Positions 42,369-51,404 of a stretch of 64,000 bases of DNA are shown here, piece by piece (positions within the stretch are counted from its first letter, which is position 1; each line of letters opens with the position of its first letter). Source of the stretch: Microbacterium sp. 18062 (GTDB lineage: Bacteria > Actinomycetota > Actinomycetes > Actinomycetales > Microbacteriaceae); assembly GCF_902706225.1 (NCBI RefSeq), contig NZ_CACSKB010000020.1, forward strand, positions 1 to 64,000, read 5' to 3'. Below the pieces are notes generated by a model. It did not search any database. It was not told the origin of the DNA and saw only the letters and a program-made list of their open reading frames with translations. The position numbers and the translations under genes were made by a program.

Positions 42369-43184
42369 ATGGTGCACGCCGCTCGCTCGACCCGGCCCGA
42401 CATCGACGCGATGCCGCCCACGGAGCCCCTCACCCTCCCGATCATCGAAGCCGTGCCCGCGCCGTCCCGCGCCGTCTGGATCCAGGTCGAATCGGGGCTG
42501 CACGTGGCCAACACGGACGCCGCCTTCGTCGGCACCGTCACCGTCACCGGTGCGGGCTTCGAGACGATGGACGGCGCCGGACGCCGCCGTGGCACCTTCG
42601 TCAGCCTCGACGCCGCCAAGGGTGCGCTCGAGGCCTGCGCCGATGCGTTCGTCCCGGCCCGCCGCTCCGGCCTGCGGCTCGCTCGCCCCGGTGGCGTAGG
42701 GGCCTCGCCTCGGCGGCGGCCTGAGGATGCGGCATCCGCCGGCCGGTCAGGCGGACGTGGTGAGGAACGCCTCGTAGTCGCGGCGCGAGAGGTCGGCGTA
42801 GGCGTACGCCCAGGCGATCAGGGCGTCACCGAGCACGCGTCCGCTGCCGACGTAGCCGGTGATCTCCGCGGCCCGCGCCGACTGGCCGTGTGCGCGTGCG
42901 AGAGTGACCGCGCATGCCTGCGCGTAGGTCGAGAACGGGCCGTCCTCGAGCGTCTCCGCATCGATCCCGCCCTTCATGTCGTGGAACTGCCGCACGTGCA
43001 GATCGGTGCCCTCGGAGCGGAGGCAGCCGAGCAAGGGATCCGACGTGGCGCTGCAGCATCCGCTGCAGCGCCACGACCCGTCCGCCCTGGCCGTGCGCGG
43101 CGACGTGGTCGCCGAGCCCCCGCGGCTGCTCGATCCCGCCGTACTGCTCGAGCACGCTCGCGCCCGCCTCCTTGGACTGCATGA
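42369..43184 (+). CDS. Hypothetical protein, uncertain 3' end
   Basis: The first 110 residues look real (RAVWIQVESGLHVANTDAAF, VGTVTVTGAGFETMDGAG, FVSLDAAKGALEACADAFV), resembling short actinobacterial proteins with a WV-V-GL-VA pattern. The frame then runs on for about 145 residues opposite the broken DUF2252 gene, which is probably read-through after loss of its own stop codon. ATG at 42408 is an alternative start. Confidence 0.35.
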   Translation: MVHAARSTRPDIDAMPPTEPLTLPIIEAVPAPSRAVWIQVESGLHVANTDAAFVGTVTVTGAGFETMDGAGRRRGTFVSLDAAKGALEACADAFVPARRSGLRLARPGGVGASPRRRPEDAASAGRSGGRGEERLVVAAREVGVGVRPGDQGVTEHASAADVAGDLRGPRRLAVCACESDRACLRVGRERAVLERLRIDPALHVVELPHVQIGALGAEAAEQGIRRGAAASAAAPRPVRPGRARRRGRRAPAAARSRRTARARSRPPPWTA

Positions 43185-43826
43185 CGAGCGCGTTGCCGTC
43201 TCCGTCCTGCAGCAGCACGAGCGCGCAGCGGGTGCCGACGCCGCCGACGCCCACGACGCGGCGCGCGACGTCGGCCACCGTGTACGCGCCGATCAGCTGG
43301 TGGACGTCGGCCTGCGCGGATGCGGCGTACCGCCCGATGAACTCGTGCACCCGCCGTTCGATCTCCGGCTCGCCGTGCATCATCGTGGGCGGGTTCTCGA
43401 CGAACACCAGGCGTCCGCCGGGGCCCGCCGTGGTGAGCTTCCGCGCCGCGCGCTCGCCGGTGCGCTTGCGGGCGTCGCGGATCGCGGTCTGCAACACCTT
43501 GCGGGAGGCCGCATCCATCCGGCCGATGCCGGTCTCGGCGTCCAGGTGCGAGAAATAGCGTGCGGTCGGCGACAGGGCGATGCTCGCCGACATGGCGCTC
43601 GCGTACGCGCGCACGGCGGAGCGGGCCGCATCCGTCGTCGCGCTCTCGTCGCGGGATGTGGCCAGGCCCGCGACCACGATGCTCGCGATCAGGCGCTTCA
43701 GATCCCACTCCCACGGGGCCCACGCCGCCTCGTCGAAGTCGTTCGGGTCGAACACGACCGCGCGCTGGGGCGACGCGTAGAACCGAAGTTGGCGACGCCC
43801 AGGGGGCCGTGCGAAGAGTCGGTCAT
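42747..43826 (-). pseudogene. DUF2252 family gene with two frameshifts and a missing 5' end
   Basis: The conserved parts FYASPQRAVVFDPNDFDEAA, PWEWDLKRLIASIVVAGLAT and LHVRQFHDMKGGIDAETLED identify DUF2252. They lie in three reading frames. A base seems lost near 43781-43785 (GVANFG to FYASP) and one gained near 43049-43053 (RVVALQRMLQ to ATSDPLLGCL). About 100 N-terminal residues are also absent. Not expected to be functional. Confidence 0.8.
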
Positions 43827-43910
43827 GCGCATGCGCTCATTGTGCACCGTCGGGATCCGGTGTCGCCGTCGCGGCGGCGACCGCACCCACCGGCCGCGGC
43901 CGGCCGAGGC

Positions 43911-44714
43911 TCAGCGCACCTGCGCCATGCGCCTGTCGCCGTCCGGCGCGAACACGTGCACGGCGTCGCGCTCGAGCGGCCGCCACGTCGACCCGTCCGC
44001 ACGGGGTGACAGGTCGACGCCGGTCGTCGCGACCACCCGTGCCCCGGTCGGCCGCAGTGTCGTCCACAGCGCGTTGTATCCGGCATCGTGTCCCGGCGGC
44101 AGCTGGGCCCCGCCCCGCGCGGCGAGCGCCGCGAGCGGGGGGCCGACGGTGCCCGGCGCGTGCACCACGACGAGCTCCCCCCGCGCGACGAGCATCGCGT
44201 TCAGGCAGGCCTCGGGATAGAGCTCGCGCATCCGGGCGACGCCCGCGGCCACAGACGTCTCGATCGACGCGGTGCGGGGGCCGCGCAGCCCGCGGCGCAG
44301 CAGGGCGAAGTACACCTCGCTGTCGGTCGTGCCCCGCAGCGCCCGCCGCTCGGGTGCGCGCAGCCGCTGCTCGGCCCGCTCGCGCGGCACGAGTGCGCCG
44401 TTGTGCGCGAACGCCATCCCGTCGCCCGCGAAGGGCTGCAGGTTCTCGGGCGACACCCCGGTGCCGCTGCTCGCGAAGCGCAGGTACGCGAGCGCGGTCG
44501 TGGCGGGGGCGCCGGCCGCCCGAGACAGAGACGCGGGCGCGTCGCGGAGCCCCGTGTCGAGCACGGGAGGGGCGCTGGGCCCGGTCGCCCACGCGTATCC
44601 CCAGCCGTCGCGGTGCAGCCGCGCGAGCGAGAGGAACGACCGCAGGAGAGGTTCGCCGAGCGCGGTGCTCGCGGGGAGCGCGTGCGGCGAGACGTAGGCG
44701 AGCATGCGAGACAC
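43911..44714 (-). CDS. Class II glutamine amidotransferase-like protein, catalytic Cys replaced by Ser
   Basis: 267 residues of the Ntn-hydrolase class II glutamine amidotransferase family (YafJ/EgtC-like). Family members start MCR-LAY, with Cys2 as the N-terminal nucleophile. Here the start is M-S-R-M-L-A-Y (GTG TCT CGC ATG), so the nucleophile is Ser. The rest is well kept: RLHRDGWGYAWATG, ALAYLRFASSGTGVSPENLQ, PFAGDGMAFAHNGAL and TDSEVYFALL. Unless processed with Ser as nucleophile it should not hydrolyse glutamine; it might have become a gamma-glutamyl amide hydrolase or a binding subunit. It is divergent from the catabolic operon at 44778 and shares the promoter region with paired GGATCC boxes. 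Confidence 0.85.
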   Translation of the reverse strand: MSRMLAYVSPHALPASTALGEPLLRSFLSLARLHRDGWGYAWATGPSAPPVLDTGLRDAPASLSRAAGAPATTALAYLRFASSGTGVSPENLQPFAGDGMAFAHNGALVPRERAEQRLRAPERRALRGTTDSEVYFALLRRGLRGPRTASIETSVAAGVARMRELYPEACLNAMLVARGELVVVHAPGTVGPPLAALAARGGAQLPPGHDAGYNALWTTLRPTGARVVATTGVDLSPRADGSTWRPLERDAVHVFAPDGDRRMAQVR

Positions 44715-44725
44715 GGCGACCTCAG

Positions 44726-44757
44726 TATTGGATCCATATATGTTACGTTTGGATCCT
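44726..44757. promoter_or_regulatory. Paired GGATCC operator boxes, promoter of the aminotransferase operon
   Basis: TATTGGATCCAT (GGATCC at 44730-44735) and TTTGGATCCTAC (GGATCC at 44751-44756) are 21 bases apart, two helical turns. The same pair with the same spacing lies at 52308-52339 next to the GntR gene. Located between the divergent amidotransferase-like and aminotransferase genes. Confidence 0.7.
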
Positions 44758-44777
44758 ACCTAGCTCCGGGAAGGCCC

Positions 44778-46034
44778 ATGAACTCGATCCCCACGGCGGA
44801 CTCCTCGTCGCCGGCGTCCGAAGCCCCGTCGCGGCGGATAGACGTCGCCGGGGAGCGGGCGCAGACCACCGGCTCCCGTAACACCCGGCACTTCAACGCA
44901 GCGGGCTCCGCCCTGCCCTCGATCGACGTCGTGGCGACGGTCGTCGAGCACCTGCGGCGCGAGGAGTCGATGGGCGGATACGAGGCCGCGGCGGAGGTGA
45001 GGCCGCGCATCGAGGCCGTCTACGACGCGGCGGCGCGTCTCATCGGCGCCGAGAGCCGCGAGATCGCCCTGCTCGACAGCGCCTCCACAGGGCTCCGTGT
45101 GATCCTTGACGCGCTCCGCCCTCGGGAGGGGGCGAGGGTCATCGCCTCGCGCAGCACCTATGTCAGCCATGCGCTGCACCTGATGACGCTGGCGCGGGAG
45201 GAGAACGTGCGACTCGAGATCGCGTCGGTCGGGGCGGACCGGCGGGTCGATCTCGAGGCGCTCGAGAGGACGCTCGCCGACGGGCCGCCCGCGATCGTCA
45301 CCGTCGCCCATCTGCCGACCTCGTCGGGGCTCGTCGAGCCCGTCGCCGAGATCGGCGCACTGGTGAGGGCGCACGGCGGGTTCTACGTGCTCGACGCCAC
45401 GCAGTCGGTCGGCCACCTCGACACCGACGTCGCCGAGATCGGGTGCGACGTGCTCGTGACCACGGGGCGCAAGTTCCTGCGCGCCCCCCGCGGCACCGGC
45501 TTCGCGTACATCGCCTCGGACGTGCTCGATCGCCTCCTGCCGACCGCGCCCGACGTGCGGGCGTCGCAGTGGACGGCCGAGGGGGACTGGCAGGTCGACG
45601 GATCGGCGCGTCGCTTCGAGACCTGGGAGGCCGCGATCGCCGGGCGCCTCGGGCTCGGCGTCGCCATCGACCAGGCGCTCGGTCGCGGCATGCCCGCGAC
45701 AGAGGAGTGGCTCAGCGCCGCGGGCCGGTCGCTGCGCGCGGCGCTCGACGAGGTCGACGGCGTGACCGTCACCGAGCCGGTCGACACCGCATCCGCGATC
45801 GTCACGTTCGTCGTCGACGGGGTCGAGGCGGGCGAGGTCGTCTCCGAGCTCGCCGCCCGCCGCGTGCGACTGGTGTCGGTGCCGGCGACCCACGGCCAAT
45901 GGGACCTCGGCGATCGCGGCATCCAGGCGGTCGTGCGGGCATCGATCCACGTCTACAACGACGAGAATGACATGGCGGCGCTCGTCGAATGCGTGACGGA
46001 CATCGCGCGCGCGCGGCGGGCAGGAGCGGCATGA
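44778..46034 (+). CDS. Class V aminotransferase-fold PLP enzyme
   Basis: 418 residues, PLP-dependent, resembling the isopenicillin-N-epimerase/cysteine-desulfurase-like branch. The phosphate-site TG is in DSASTGLRVIL, the Asp contacting the PLP ring is in GGFYVLDATQSVGH, and the Lys is in VTTGRKFLRAPRGTGF near residue 235. The reaction could be transamination, epimerisation or deamination. First gene of a run with the sarcosine-oxidase-like and gamma-glutamyltransferase genes; four-base overlap with the former. Confidence 0.9.
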   Translation: MNSIPTADSSSPASEAPSRRIDVAGERAQTTGSRNTRHFNAAGSALPSIDVVATVVEHLRREESMGGYEAAAEVRPRIEAVYDAAARLIGAESREIALLDSASTGLRVILDALRPREGARVIASRSTYVSHALHLMTLAREENVRLEIASVGADRRVDLEALERTLADGPPAIVTVAHLPTSSGLVEPVAEIGALVRAHGGFYVLDATQSVGHLDTDVAEIGCDVLVTTGRKFLRAPRGTGFAYIASDVLDRLLPTAPDVRASQWTAEGDWQVDGSARRFETWEAAIAGRLGLGVAIDQALGRGMPATEEWLSAAGRSLRAALDEVDGVTVTEPVDTASAIVTFVVDGVEAGEVVSELAARRVRLVSVPATHGQWDLGDRGIQAVVRASIHVYNDENDMAALVECVTDIARARRAGAA

Positions 46035-47143
46035 GCACGGTCGGGACCGGCGAGACGACCTCGACCGACGTGGTCGTGCTCGGCCTCGGCGTGCACGGGA
46101 GCGCCGCCGCGGCGAGTCTCGCCCGTCGCGGACACCGGGTCGTCGGGATCGAGCGGTTCGCCGCCGGTCACGCGCGCGGCTCGTCGCACGGACGCACCCG
46201 CATGATCCGGCGCGCCTACCCGAACCCGGTGTGGAACCCGTTCGTCGCGCAGGCCTACGCCGCATGGGAGGAGCTGGAGCGCGAGAGCGGGACGACGCTC
46301 GTGCACCGCACCGGAGGCGTGTACGCGCACGAGGGCGCGTCGCAGCTGCAGGGGCCCGACTGCATCGCGCTCGTCTCGCCCGAGGAGGTCGCCGAACGGA
46401 TGCCGGGACTTCGCATCCCCGACGGCTACAGCGCCGTCTACGACCCGAGCGCGGGCGTGCTCGAGGCCGAGGCGGCGCTCGCGGCCCTCCGGTCCAGCGC
46501 GGCGGGAAATCGTGCGGACCTGCGGTTCGGCGAGCGCGTCGAGGGATGGGACACGACCGCGCACGGGGTCGTCGTGCGCACCGACCGCGGCGAGATCCGG
46601 GCCGAGCGACTGGTCGTGGCCGCCGGACCCTGGGCGGGCAGCATCCTTCCCGCCCTCGCCCCGCTCGTAGAGGTGTGGCGCATCCTCACCCTCACCGTCG
46701 CCCCCGGTCAGGCGGTGGCGACGCCGCCGCAGCTCGGCTCGTTCTCGGTCGACCGGGCCGAGGGACTCGTCTTCGGCATCCCCGATGCGGCCGGCAACGG
46801 TTTCAAGCTCGGCATCGACGCGGGGGCCGTCTGGGACCCCGAGGTCCCCGTCGCCCCGGCCGCGCCCGACGAGATCGACGGCATGCGGGCGCTGATGTCC
46901 CGGTACGTGCCGGGCATCGACACGTCCGCGACCGAGGCCGCCGCGTGCCTCTACACGATGACCGACGACAAGCGCTTCGTGATCGGCGCGCTCTCGGGCA
47001 CCCCCGAGGTCATCGCGGTCTCGGCCTGCTCGGGCCACGGGTTCAAGTTCGGCGCGGCCGTCGGCGACGCGGTGGCCGACCTGTACGAGGGCGATCCCCG
47101 CACCGACCTGGACTTCGTCTCCACGGCGAGAAGGGGCCTCTGA
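46031..47143 (+). CDS. FAD-dependent oxidoreductase, monomeric sarcosine oxidase-like
   Basis: 370 residues of the DAO/MSOX family, which oxidises secondary amines or N-methyl amino acids to imines with release of hydrogen peroxide. The FAD motif is VVVLGLGVHGSAAAASLARR at the N-terminus, followed by SSHGRTRMIRRAY. ACLYTMTDDKRFVIG holds the Cys at the position that carries covalent FAD in sarcosine oxidase, and ACSGHGFKFGAAVG is the C-terminal signature. In this cluster it could demethylate or deaminate an N-alkylated intermediate. ATG overlaps the aminotransferase stop. Confidence 0.9.
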   Translation: MSTVGTGETTSTDVVVLGLGVHGSAAAASLARRGHRVVGIERFAAGHARGSSHGRTRMIRRAYPNPVWNPFVAQAYAAWEELERESGTTLVHRTGGVYAHEGASQLQGPDCIALVSPEEVAERMPGLRIPDGYSAVYDPSAGVLEAEAALAALRSSAAGNRADLRFGERVEGWDTTAHGVVVRTDRGEIRAERLVVAAGPWAGSILPALAPLVEVWRILTLTVAPGQAVATPPQLGSFSVDRAEGLVFGIPDAAGNGFKLGIDAGAVWDPEVPVAPAAPDEIDGMRALMSRYVPGIDTSATEAAACLYTMTDDKRFVIGALSGTPEVIAVSACSGHGFKFGAAVGDAVADLYEGDPRTDLDFVSTARRGL

Positions 47144-47144
47144 C

Positions 47145-48641
47145 ATGGCCGTCGCTCTCGCCGCTCCGCACCGCGAGGCCGTCGCCGCCGGCCAGCGCGC
47201 CGTCGCGGACGGGGGCAACGCCCTCGACGCGGCGCTCGCGGCGGCCGTCATGCTCACGGTGGTCTACCCCCATCAGTGCGCGCTCGGAGGCGACCTCATC
47301 GCCCTCGTCCGCGACCCCGACGGCGCCACCACGGCCGTGATCGCGGCGGGCACGGCACCGGCGGCGATCGACTCCGTCGCGGGCGGATGGTCGGCGGTGC
47401 CCCGACAGGGCGCCCACTCGGTCACCGTGCCGGGGATGGTCGCCGGCTGGCAGGCGATCGCCGCCCGGGGCTCCGTCCGTGGTCTCGCGGGCGCGTTCCG
47501 CGGCGCCGCCGACACCGCACGCCGCGGCTCGCCGGTGAGCGCGGGCCTCGCCCGGGCGATCGAGTCCCGGGCGGACGCCGTGGCCGACGACCCGGGGCTG
47601 GGCTCCGTGTTCGCCCCCGCCGGCGCACGCCTCGGCGAGGGCGACTCGTTCGTACAGCCCGCGCTCGCCGCGACCATGGATCGACTCGCCGACGACCCCG
47701 ACGACTTCTACCGGGGTCTCACCGCGTCGCATCTCGTGGCGGCGCTGCAGCGTGCCGGCGGCGTGCACGCGCCGGAGGACTTCGCCTCGTTCGCCGTCGA
47801 GGTCGTGCCGGCGCTGTCGGTCGCGGCCGGCGGCCGCACCTGGTCGGTCGCGCCGCCCCCCTCGGCCGGGGCGCTCATCCCCGGCGTCGTCGCCGCGGCT
47901 CTCGACGAGTCCGGTGACGCGGATGCGGCGCGCCTGGTCGAAGCGAGCGTCCGGGGCGTCGCCGCGCGCGGCGCCCACCTTGGCGATCCGCGCGGCACCG
48001 CCGTCGACGTGTCGGCCCTCCTCGACCTCGCCGCCCCGGACCGCGTCACGACGCGGCTCGAGTCGAGGGCGAGCGGAGACACGGCGGCGGTCGTGGCGAC
48101 CGACGACGAGGGTTGGGCCGTCACGATCGTGCAGAGCGTGTACTTCACGTTCGGGTCGGGCCTGCTCGACCCCGAGACGGGCGTGCTGTTCCACAACCGC
48201 GGCGGCGCGTTCACGGTCGACCCCGGCTCGCCCGCCCGCATCCGCGCCGGCGCCCGCCCGCCCCACACGCTCTGCCCGCTGATCATCGACGGCGCGGCGG
48301 CGACGATCGTCGCCGGGTGCCAGGGCGGTCGCGCGCAGCCGTGGATCCTCGCGCAGCTGTTCGCCGACCCGGCCTCGACGCTCGCCCCGCTCGATCGTGT
48401 GCTCGCCGCACCCCGGTGGGTCGTCGGCGACGTCGACCTCGGGTTCGATCGCCTGACCCTGGCGGCCGAGCCCGGGCTGCCGTCGGGGGTGATCGCCGCC
48501 GCGCATGCCGCGGGAATCGCGACCGCAGACCTTCCCGCGCACGCCGATGTCGCGGGGCACGTGCAGCTCGTCCGTCGCGGCGGCACCGGCCTCGACGCCG
48601 CGAGCGATCCCCGAGCCGACGGCGTCGGCATCGTCGTCTGA
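47145..48641 (+). CDS. Gamma-glutamyltransferase family protein
   Basis: 498 residues, somewhat shorter than the usual 560-590. It has the family start AVADGGNALDAALAAAVMLT and the PHQCALGGDL oxyanion region. The predicted autoprocessing and nucleophile Thr is in SGDTAAVVATDDEG, where the two following residues differ from the common TTH. FTFGSGLLDPETGVLFHNRG is typical. No signal peptide is seen, so it may act in the cytosol, splitting a gamma-glutamyl amide. It starts one base after the flavoprotein stop. A glutamine-synthetase-like ligase lies in the companion operon. Confidence 0.88.
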   Translation: MAVALAAPHREAVAAGQRAVADGGNALDAALAAAVMLTVVYPHQCALGGDLIALVRDPDGATTAVIAAGTAPAAIDSVAGGWSAVPRQGAHSVTVPGMVAGWQAIAARGSVRGLAGAFRGAADTARRGSPVSAGLARAIESRADAVADDPGLGSVFAPAGARLGEGDSFVQPALAATMDRLADDPDDFYRGLTASHLVAALQRAGGVHAPEDFASFAVEVVPALSVAAGGRTWSVAPPPSAGALIPGVVAAALDESGDADAARLVEASVRGVAARGAHLGDPRGTAVDVSALLDLAAPDRVTTRLESRASGDTAAVVATDDEGWAVTIVQSVYFTFGSGLLDPETGVLFHNRGGAFTVDPGSPARIRAGARPPHTLCPLIIDGAAATIVAGCQGGRAQPWILAQLFADPASTLAPLDRVLAAPRWVVGDVDLGFDRLTLAAEPGLPSGVIAAAHAAGIATADLPAHADVAGHVQLVRRGGTGLDAASDPRADGVGIVV

Positions 48642-48644
48642 TGC

Positions 48645-48666
48645 GAGAATCCCGGGGCGGGATCTC
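48645..48666 (+). terminator. Hairpin after the gamma-glutamyltransferase gene
   Basis: GAGAATCCC and GGGATCTC pair with a one-base bulge around GGGGC. It begins three bases after the TGA and is followed by CATCATCCTTGAACG, a word shared with the hairpin at 56196, so both belong to one repeat family. Confidence 0.55.
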
Positions 48667-48732
48667 CCCATCATCCTTGAACGTCAGCGGCCCCGGGTCG
48701 CCGACCCGCCCCCGAGCCTGGAGGAGGACCTC

Positions 48733-50703
48733 ATGACCATCCGCACCTGGAGCGACCCGGTCACACCCGCCGAGATCACCGAGATCGCCGCGCTCGTGCG
48801 CTCCGACGAGCGCATCGGCGAGCGTCCGCGGTTCTGGGGGATCGCCGTCGAGGAGAGCCTCGCGCGTGCGCTGAGCCCCGGGCAGGGGCGGCCGGTGCGC
48901 CTGGTCGTCATGAACCCCGACGCGCACGCCGCGTGGGAGGTCACCGGGTGGACCTCGGGCAGCGACCGCGAGGCGAGCCTCTCGGGGTGGAGCCCTGTCG
49001 ACGCAAAGCGCCCCGGCGTCTCGTCCGACGAGGCACGGATGGTGGCGGTCGCGGCGCGCAACAGCCCGATCCTCAAGGAGGCGCTTGCGCGGCGCGGCAT
49101 CCACGACTCGTCGCTCGTGTGGGTCGACCCCGAGTCGATCACGGGGTTCGAGCCGGAGGACCTCGCCGACCGCCGCCTCTCGTGGGGCACGGTGTGGCAT
49201 CGCGAGTCCGAGGACGACAACGGGTACGCGCGCCCCGTCGCCGGCCTCGTGCCGATCATCGATCTCGAGACGCTCGAGATCGTGCGCCTCGAGGACCACG
49301 GCGTCATCCCGATGGCGAGCGAGACGGGCAACTACCGCTCCGGAACCTGGGGCCCCGACCGCGAGGTCGCGCCCCTGGAGATCATCCAGCCCGAAGGGCC
49401 GGGCTTCCACGTCGACGGCCACTCGGTCACCTGGCAGAACTGGTCGTTCCGCATCGGGTTCACCCACCGCGAAGGGCTGGTGCTGCACGACGTCGGCTAC
49501 CAGGACGGCGAGACGCTCCGCCCGGTCCTGCGCCGGGCCGCGATCAACGAGATGTACGTGCCGTACCTCGACGCGGACCCCACCGCGTACCGCAAGAACT
49601 TCTTCGACTGGGGCGAGTACGGCGCGGGGCCGCTGACCGCCTCCCTCGAGCTCGGCTGCGACTGCCTCGGCGAGATCCGGTACTTCGACGCGCACTACAT
49701 CGACGGCTACGGCGACGCGAAGACGATCGTCAACGGCATCTGCATGCACGAGGAGGACGACTCGATCCTCTGGAAGCACGTGAACACGCGCACCGGCGAG
49801 GCAGACGTCCGTCGCCAGCGCCGCCTCGTGATCTCCTTCTTCGCGACGGTCGCCAACTACGACTACGGGTTCTACTGGTCGCTCTACCAGGACGGTGCGA
49901 TCGAGCTCGAGGTGAAGCTCACCGGCATCCTCTCGGTGTCGGGCATCGAGGACGGCGCCGAGCCCGCCTACGGGCGGATGGTGGCCCCCCACGTGCAGGC
50001 GCCGACCCACCAGCACTACTTCGCCATCCGGATGGACACCGCGATCGACGGCCCGAGGAACCGGCTCGTCGAGGTGCACGCCGAGGTCGAGGAGGACGAG
50101 ACGCTCAACCCCTTCGGCAACGCCGTGCGCATGGTCTCGACGACGATCGGCTCCGAGAGCGAGGCGGCGCGCTCGAACGACGCCTCCCGTGCGGTGCACT
50201 GGCGGATCGAGAGCACGGAGCGCACCAACCGCTACGGCGACCCGACCTCGTTCCGGCTGGTGCTGCCGAACACGACGCGTCTGTTCGCCAAGCCGGGCAG
50301 TGTCGTGGAGCGCAAGGCGCCGTTCATCGCGAAGCATCTGTGGGCGACGGCGTACGACCCTTCGGAGCGGTTCATCGCCGGCGAGTACCCGAACCAGGCG
50401 CCGCTCGGCGAGGAGGGCATCACGGCCTGGCAGCAGGCCGACCGGCCGCTCGACGGGGCGGAGCTCGTGGTGTGGCCGATCGTGGGCGTGCACCACTACG
50501 TGCGGCCCGAGGACTGGCCCATCATGCCGCTGCAGCGCATCGGCTTCCGCATGGAGCCGGACGGCTTCTTCGACCGCAACCCGGCGCTCGACGTGCCGCC
50601 GTCGGTGTCGAAGGCGCATTGCCACGCACCGACCGCGGACGCCCGGGCCGCGCGGACGGAGCTGCCGATGGCGGGCGGCGGGCACGCCTGCGCCTGCCAC
50701 TGA
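48733..50703 (+). CDS. Copper-containing primary amine oxidase
   Basis: 656 residues. Oxidises a primary amine to an aldehyde with ammonia and hydrogen peroxide. The Tyr that becomes topaquinone is in FFATVANYDYGFYW near residue 380, the conserved LELGCDCLGEIRYFDAHYID near 315 and FDWGEYGAG near 293 include the catalytic Asp region, and copper-binding His residues are in THQHYFAIRMD. No signal peptide, so cytosolic as in other actinobacterial enzymes. The C-terminus GGGHACACH is rich in metal ligands. A strong ribosome-binding site (GAGGAGGA) precedes ATG 48733. Confidence 0.95.
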   Translation: MTIRTWSDPVTPAEITEIAALVRSDERIGERPRFWGIAVEESLARALSPGQGRPVRLVVMNPDAHAAWEVTGWTSGSDREASLSGWSPVDAKRPGVSSDEARMVAVAARNSPILKEALARRGIHDSSLVWVDPESITGFEPEDLADRRLSWGTVWHRESEDDNGYARPVAGLVPIIDLETLEIVRLEDHGVIPMASETGNYRSGTWGPDREVAPLEIIQPEGPGFHVDGHSVTWQNWSFRIGFTHREGLVLHDVGYQDGETLRPVLRRAAINEMYVPYLDADPTAYRKNFFDWGEYGAGPLTASLELGCDCLGEIRYFDAHYIDGYGDAKTIVNGICMHEEDDSILWKHVNTRTGEADVRRQRRLVISFFATVANYDYGFYWSLYQDGAIELEVKLTGILSVSGIEDGAEPAYGRMVAPHVQAPTHQHYFAIRMDTAIDGPRNRLVEVHAEVEEDETLNPFGNAVRMVSTTIGSESEAARSNDASRAVHWRIESTERTNRYGDPTSFRLVLPNTTRLFAKPGSVVERKAPFIAKHLWATAYDPSERFIAGEYPNQAPLGEEGITAWQQADRPLDGAELVVWPIVGVHHYVRPEDWPIMPLQRIGFRMEPDGFFDRNPALDVPPSVSKAHCHAPTADARAARTELPMAGGGHACACH

Positions 50704-50706
50704 TCC

Positions 50707-51222
50707 GTGGGCGAGGTGCTGCACCTGGGCGCGCTCGGGGCCGCGGGCCTCGGGGCGTGCTGCGTCGCGCTCGACGGGCCGCGCCCCCGGGTGCGTGAGC
50801 TGCTGCTCTCGCTCGTGATGCTGGCGGCCATGCTCGACATCGTGACCGGAGCCTCGGTGCTGCCGGTCGTGGGGTGGAGCGCGCTCGTCACGGTGCTCGC
50901 GATGGCGCTGGGGGCACGCCGGCGCCGGACTCCGGAGCCGGCCGCGCTGACGCGGATGCGGGTGTCCTCCGCGATCGGTGCGGTGCTGATGGCGGCGCTC
51001 ATGCTCGTGATGCCGGGCGGGCACGGCGGCGGCGCTGCCGCATCCCATCACGGCTCCTCGGCCACGCTCGTGATCGGCGCTCTCGTGGCGGCGAGCGGGG
51101 TCTTCGCCGTCTCGTCGCTGCTCGCCGCGCGCCGGGCGCATCGTCTCGACCGGGTGCAGCACCTCGCGATGTCCGCGTCGCTCCTGGCGCTCGCCGCCGC
51201 CGCCCTCGTCCAGCCGCACTGA
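50707..51222 (+). CDS. Hypothetical membrane protein with a His-rich loop
   Basis: 171 residues with about five hydrophobic segments (LLLSLVMLAAMLDIVTGASV, SAIGAVLMAALMLVMPGGHG). The loop GGHGGGAAASHHGSS and several Met residues suggest metal contact. It starts three bases after the copper amine oxidase gene, so a role in copper supply is possible (inference only). It resembles the DUF5134-like small membrane proteins. GTG start. Confidence 0.7.
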   Translation: MGEVLHLGALGAAGLGACCVALDGPRPRVRELLLSLVMLAAMLDIVTGASVLPVVGWSALVTVLAMALGARRRRTPEPAALTRMRVSSAIGAVLMAALMLVMPGGHGGGAAASHHGSSATLVIGALVAASGVFAVSSLLAARRAHRLDRVQHLAMSASLLALAAAALVQPH

Positions 51223-51225
51223 TCC

Positions 51226-51252
51226 GAAAGTCTCCCCGGAGTGGGGAGATTT
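51226..51252 (+). terminator. Hairpin after the membrane protein gene
   Basis: AAGTCTCCCC pairs with GGGGAGATTT around GGAGT, right after the TGA of the gene ending at 51222. The stop context TGATCCGAAAGTC is the same as the start of the long repeat family. Confidence 0.6.
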
Positions 51253-51318
51253 CGCTTCCTTCGTTGGTCGTCAGCGACCCCGGCTGCTGATCCGGGAGAA
51301 GCCGCTGCCTCATCGGCC

Positions 51319-51404
51319 GTTCACAACTCATGACATTCGGGCCGGAGACGGCGGCGGCGCCCGGAAACGCGGGCGGCGCGCAGCAACCGTCATGAGCTGT
51401 GAAC
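51319..51404. repeat. Long-armed inverted repeat in the 51223-51491 gap
   Basis: GTTCACAACTCATGAC (51319-51334) and GTCATGAGCTGTGAAC (51389-51404) pair over 16 bases with one mismatch, enclosing a 54-base GC-rich segment that can fold further. No gene lies here. It may be a structured RNA, a shared terminator of convergent transcripts or a dispersed repeat. Confidence 0.5.

Noticed and set aside
44700..44777. Alternative start for the amidotransferase-like gene that would restore Cys2
   Set aside because: The family motif R-M-L-A-Y fixes the frame and position. The codon before it is TCT and the one before that a start codon, so no alternative start supplies the Cys.
48283..51219. 978-residue minus-strand frame opposite the amine oxidase
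   Set aside because: Low-complexity Arg/His/Asp composition without motifs, wholly antisense to a gene with clear catalytic residues.
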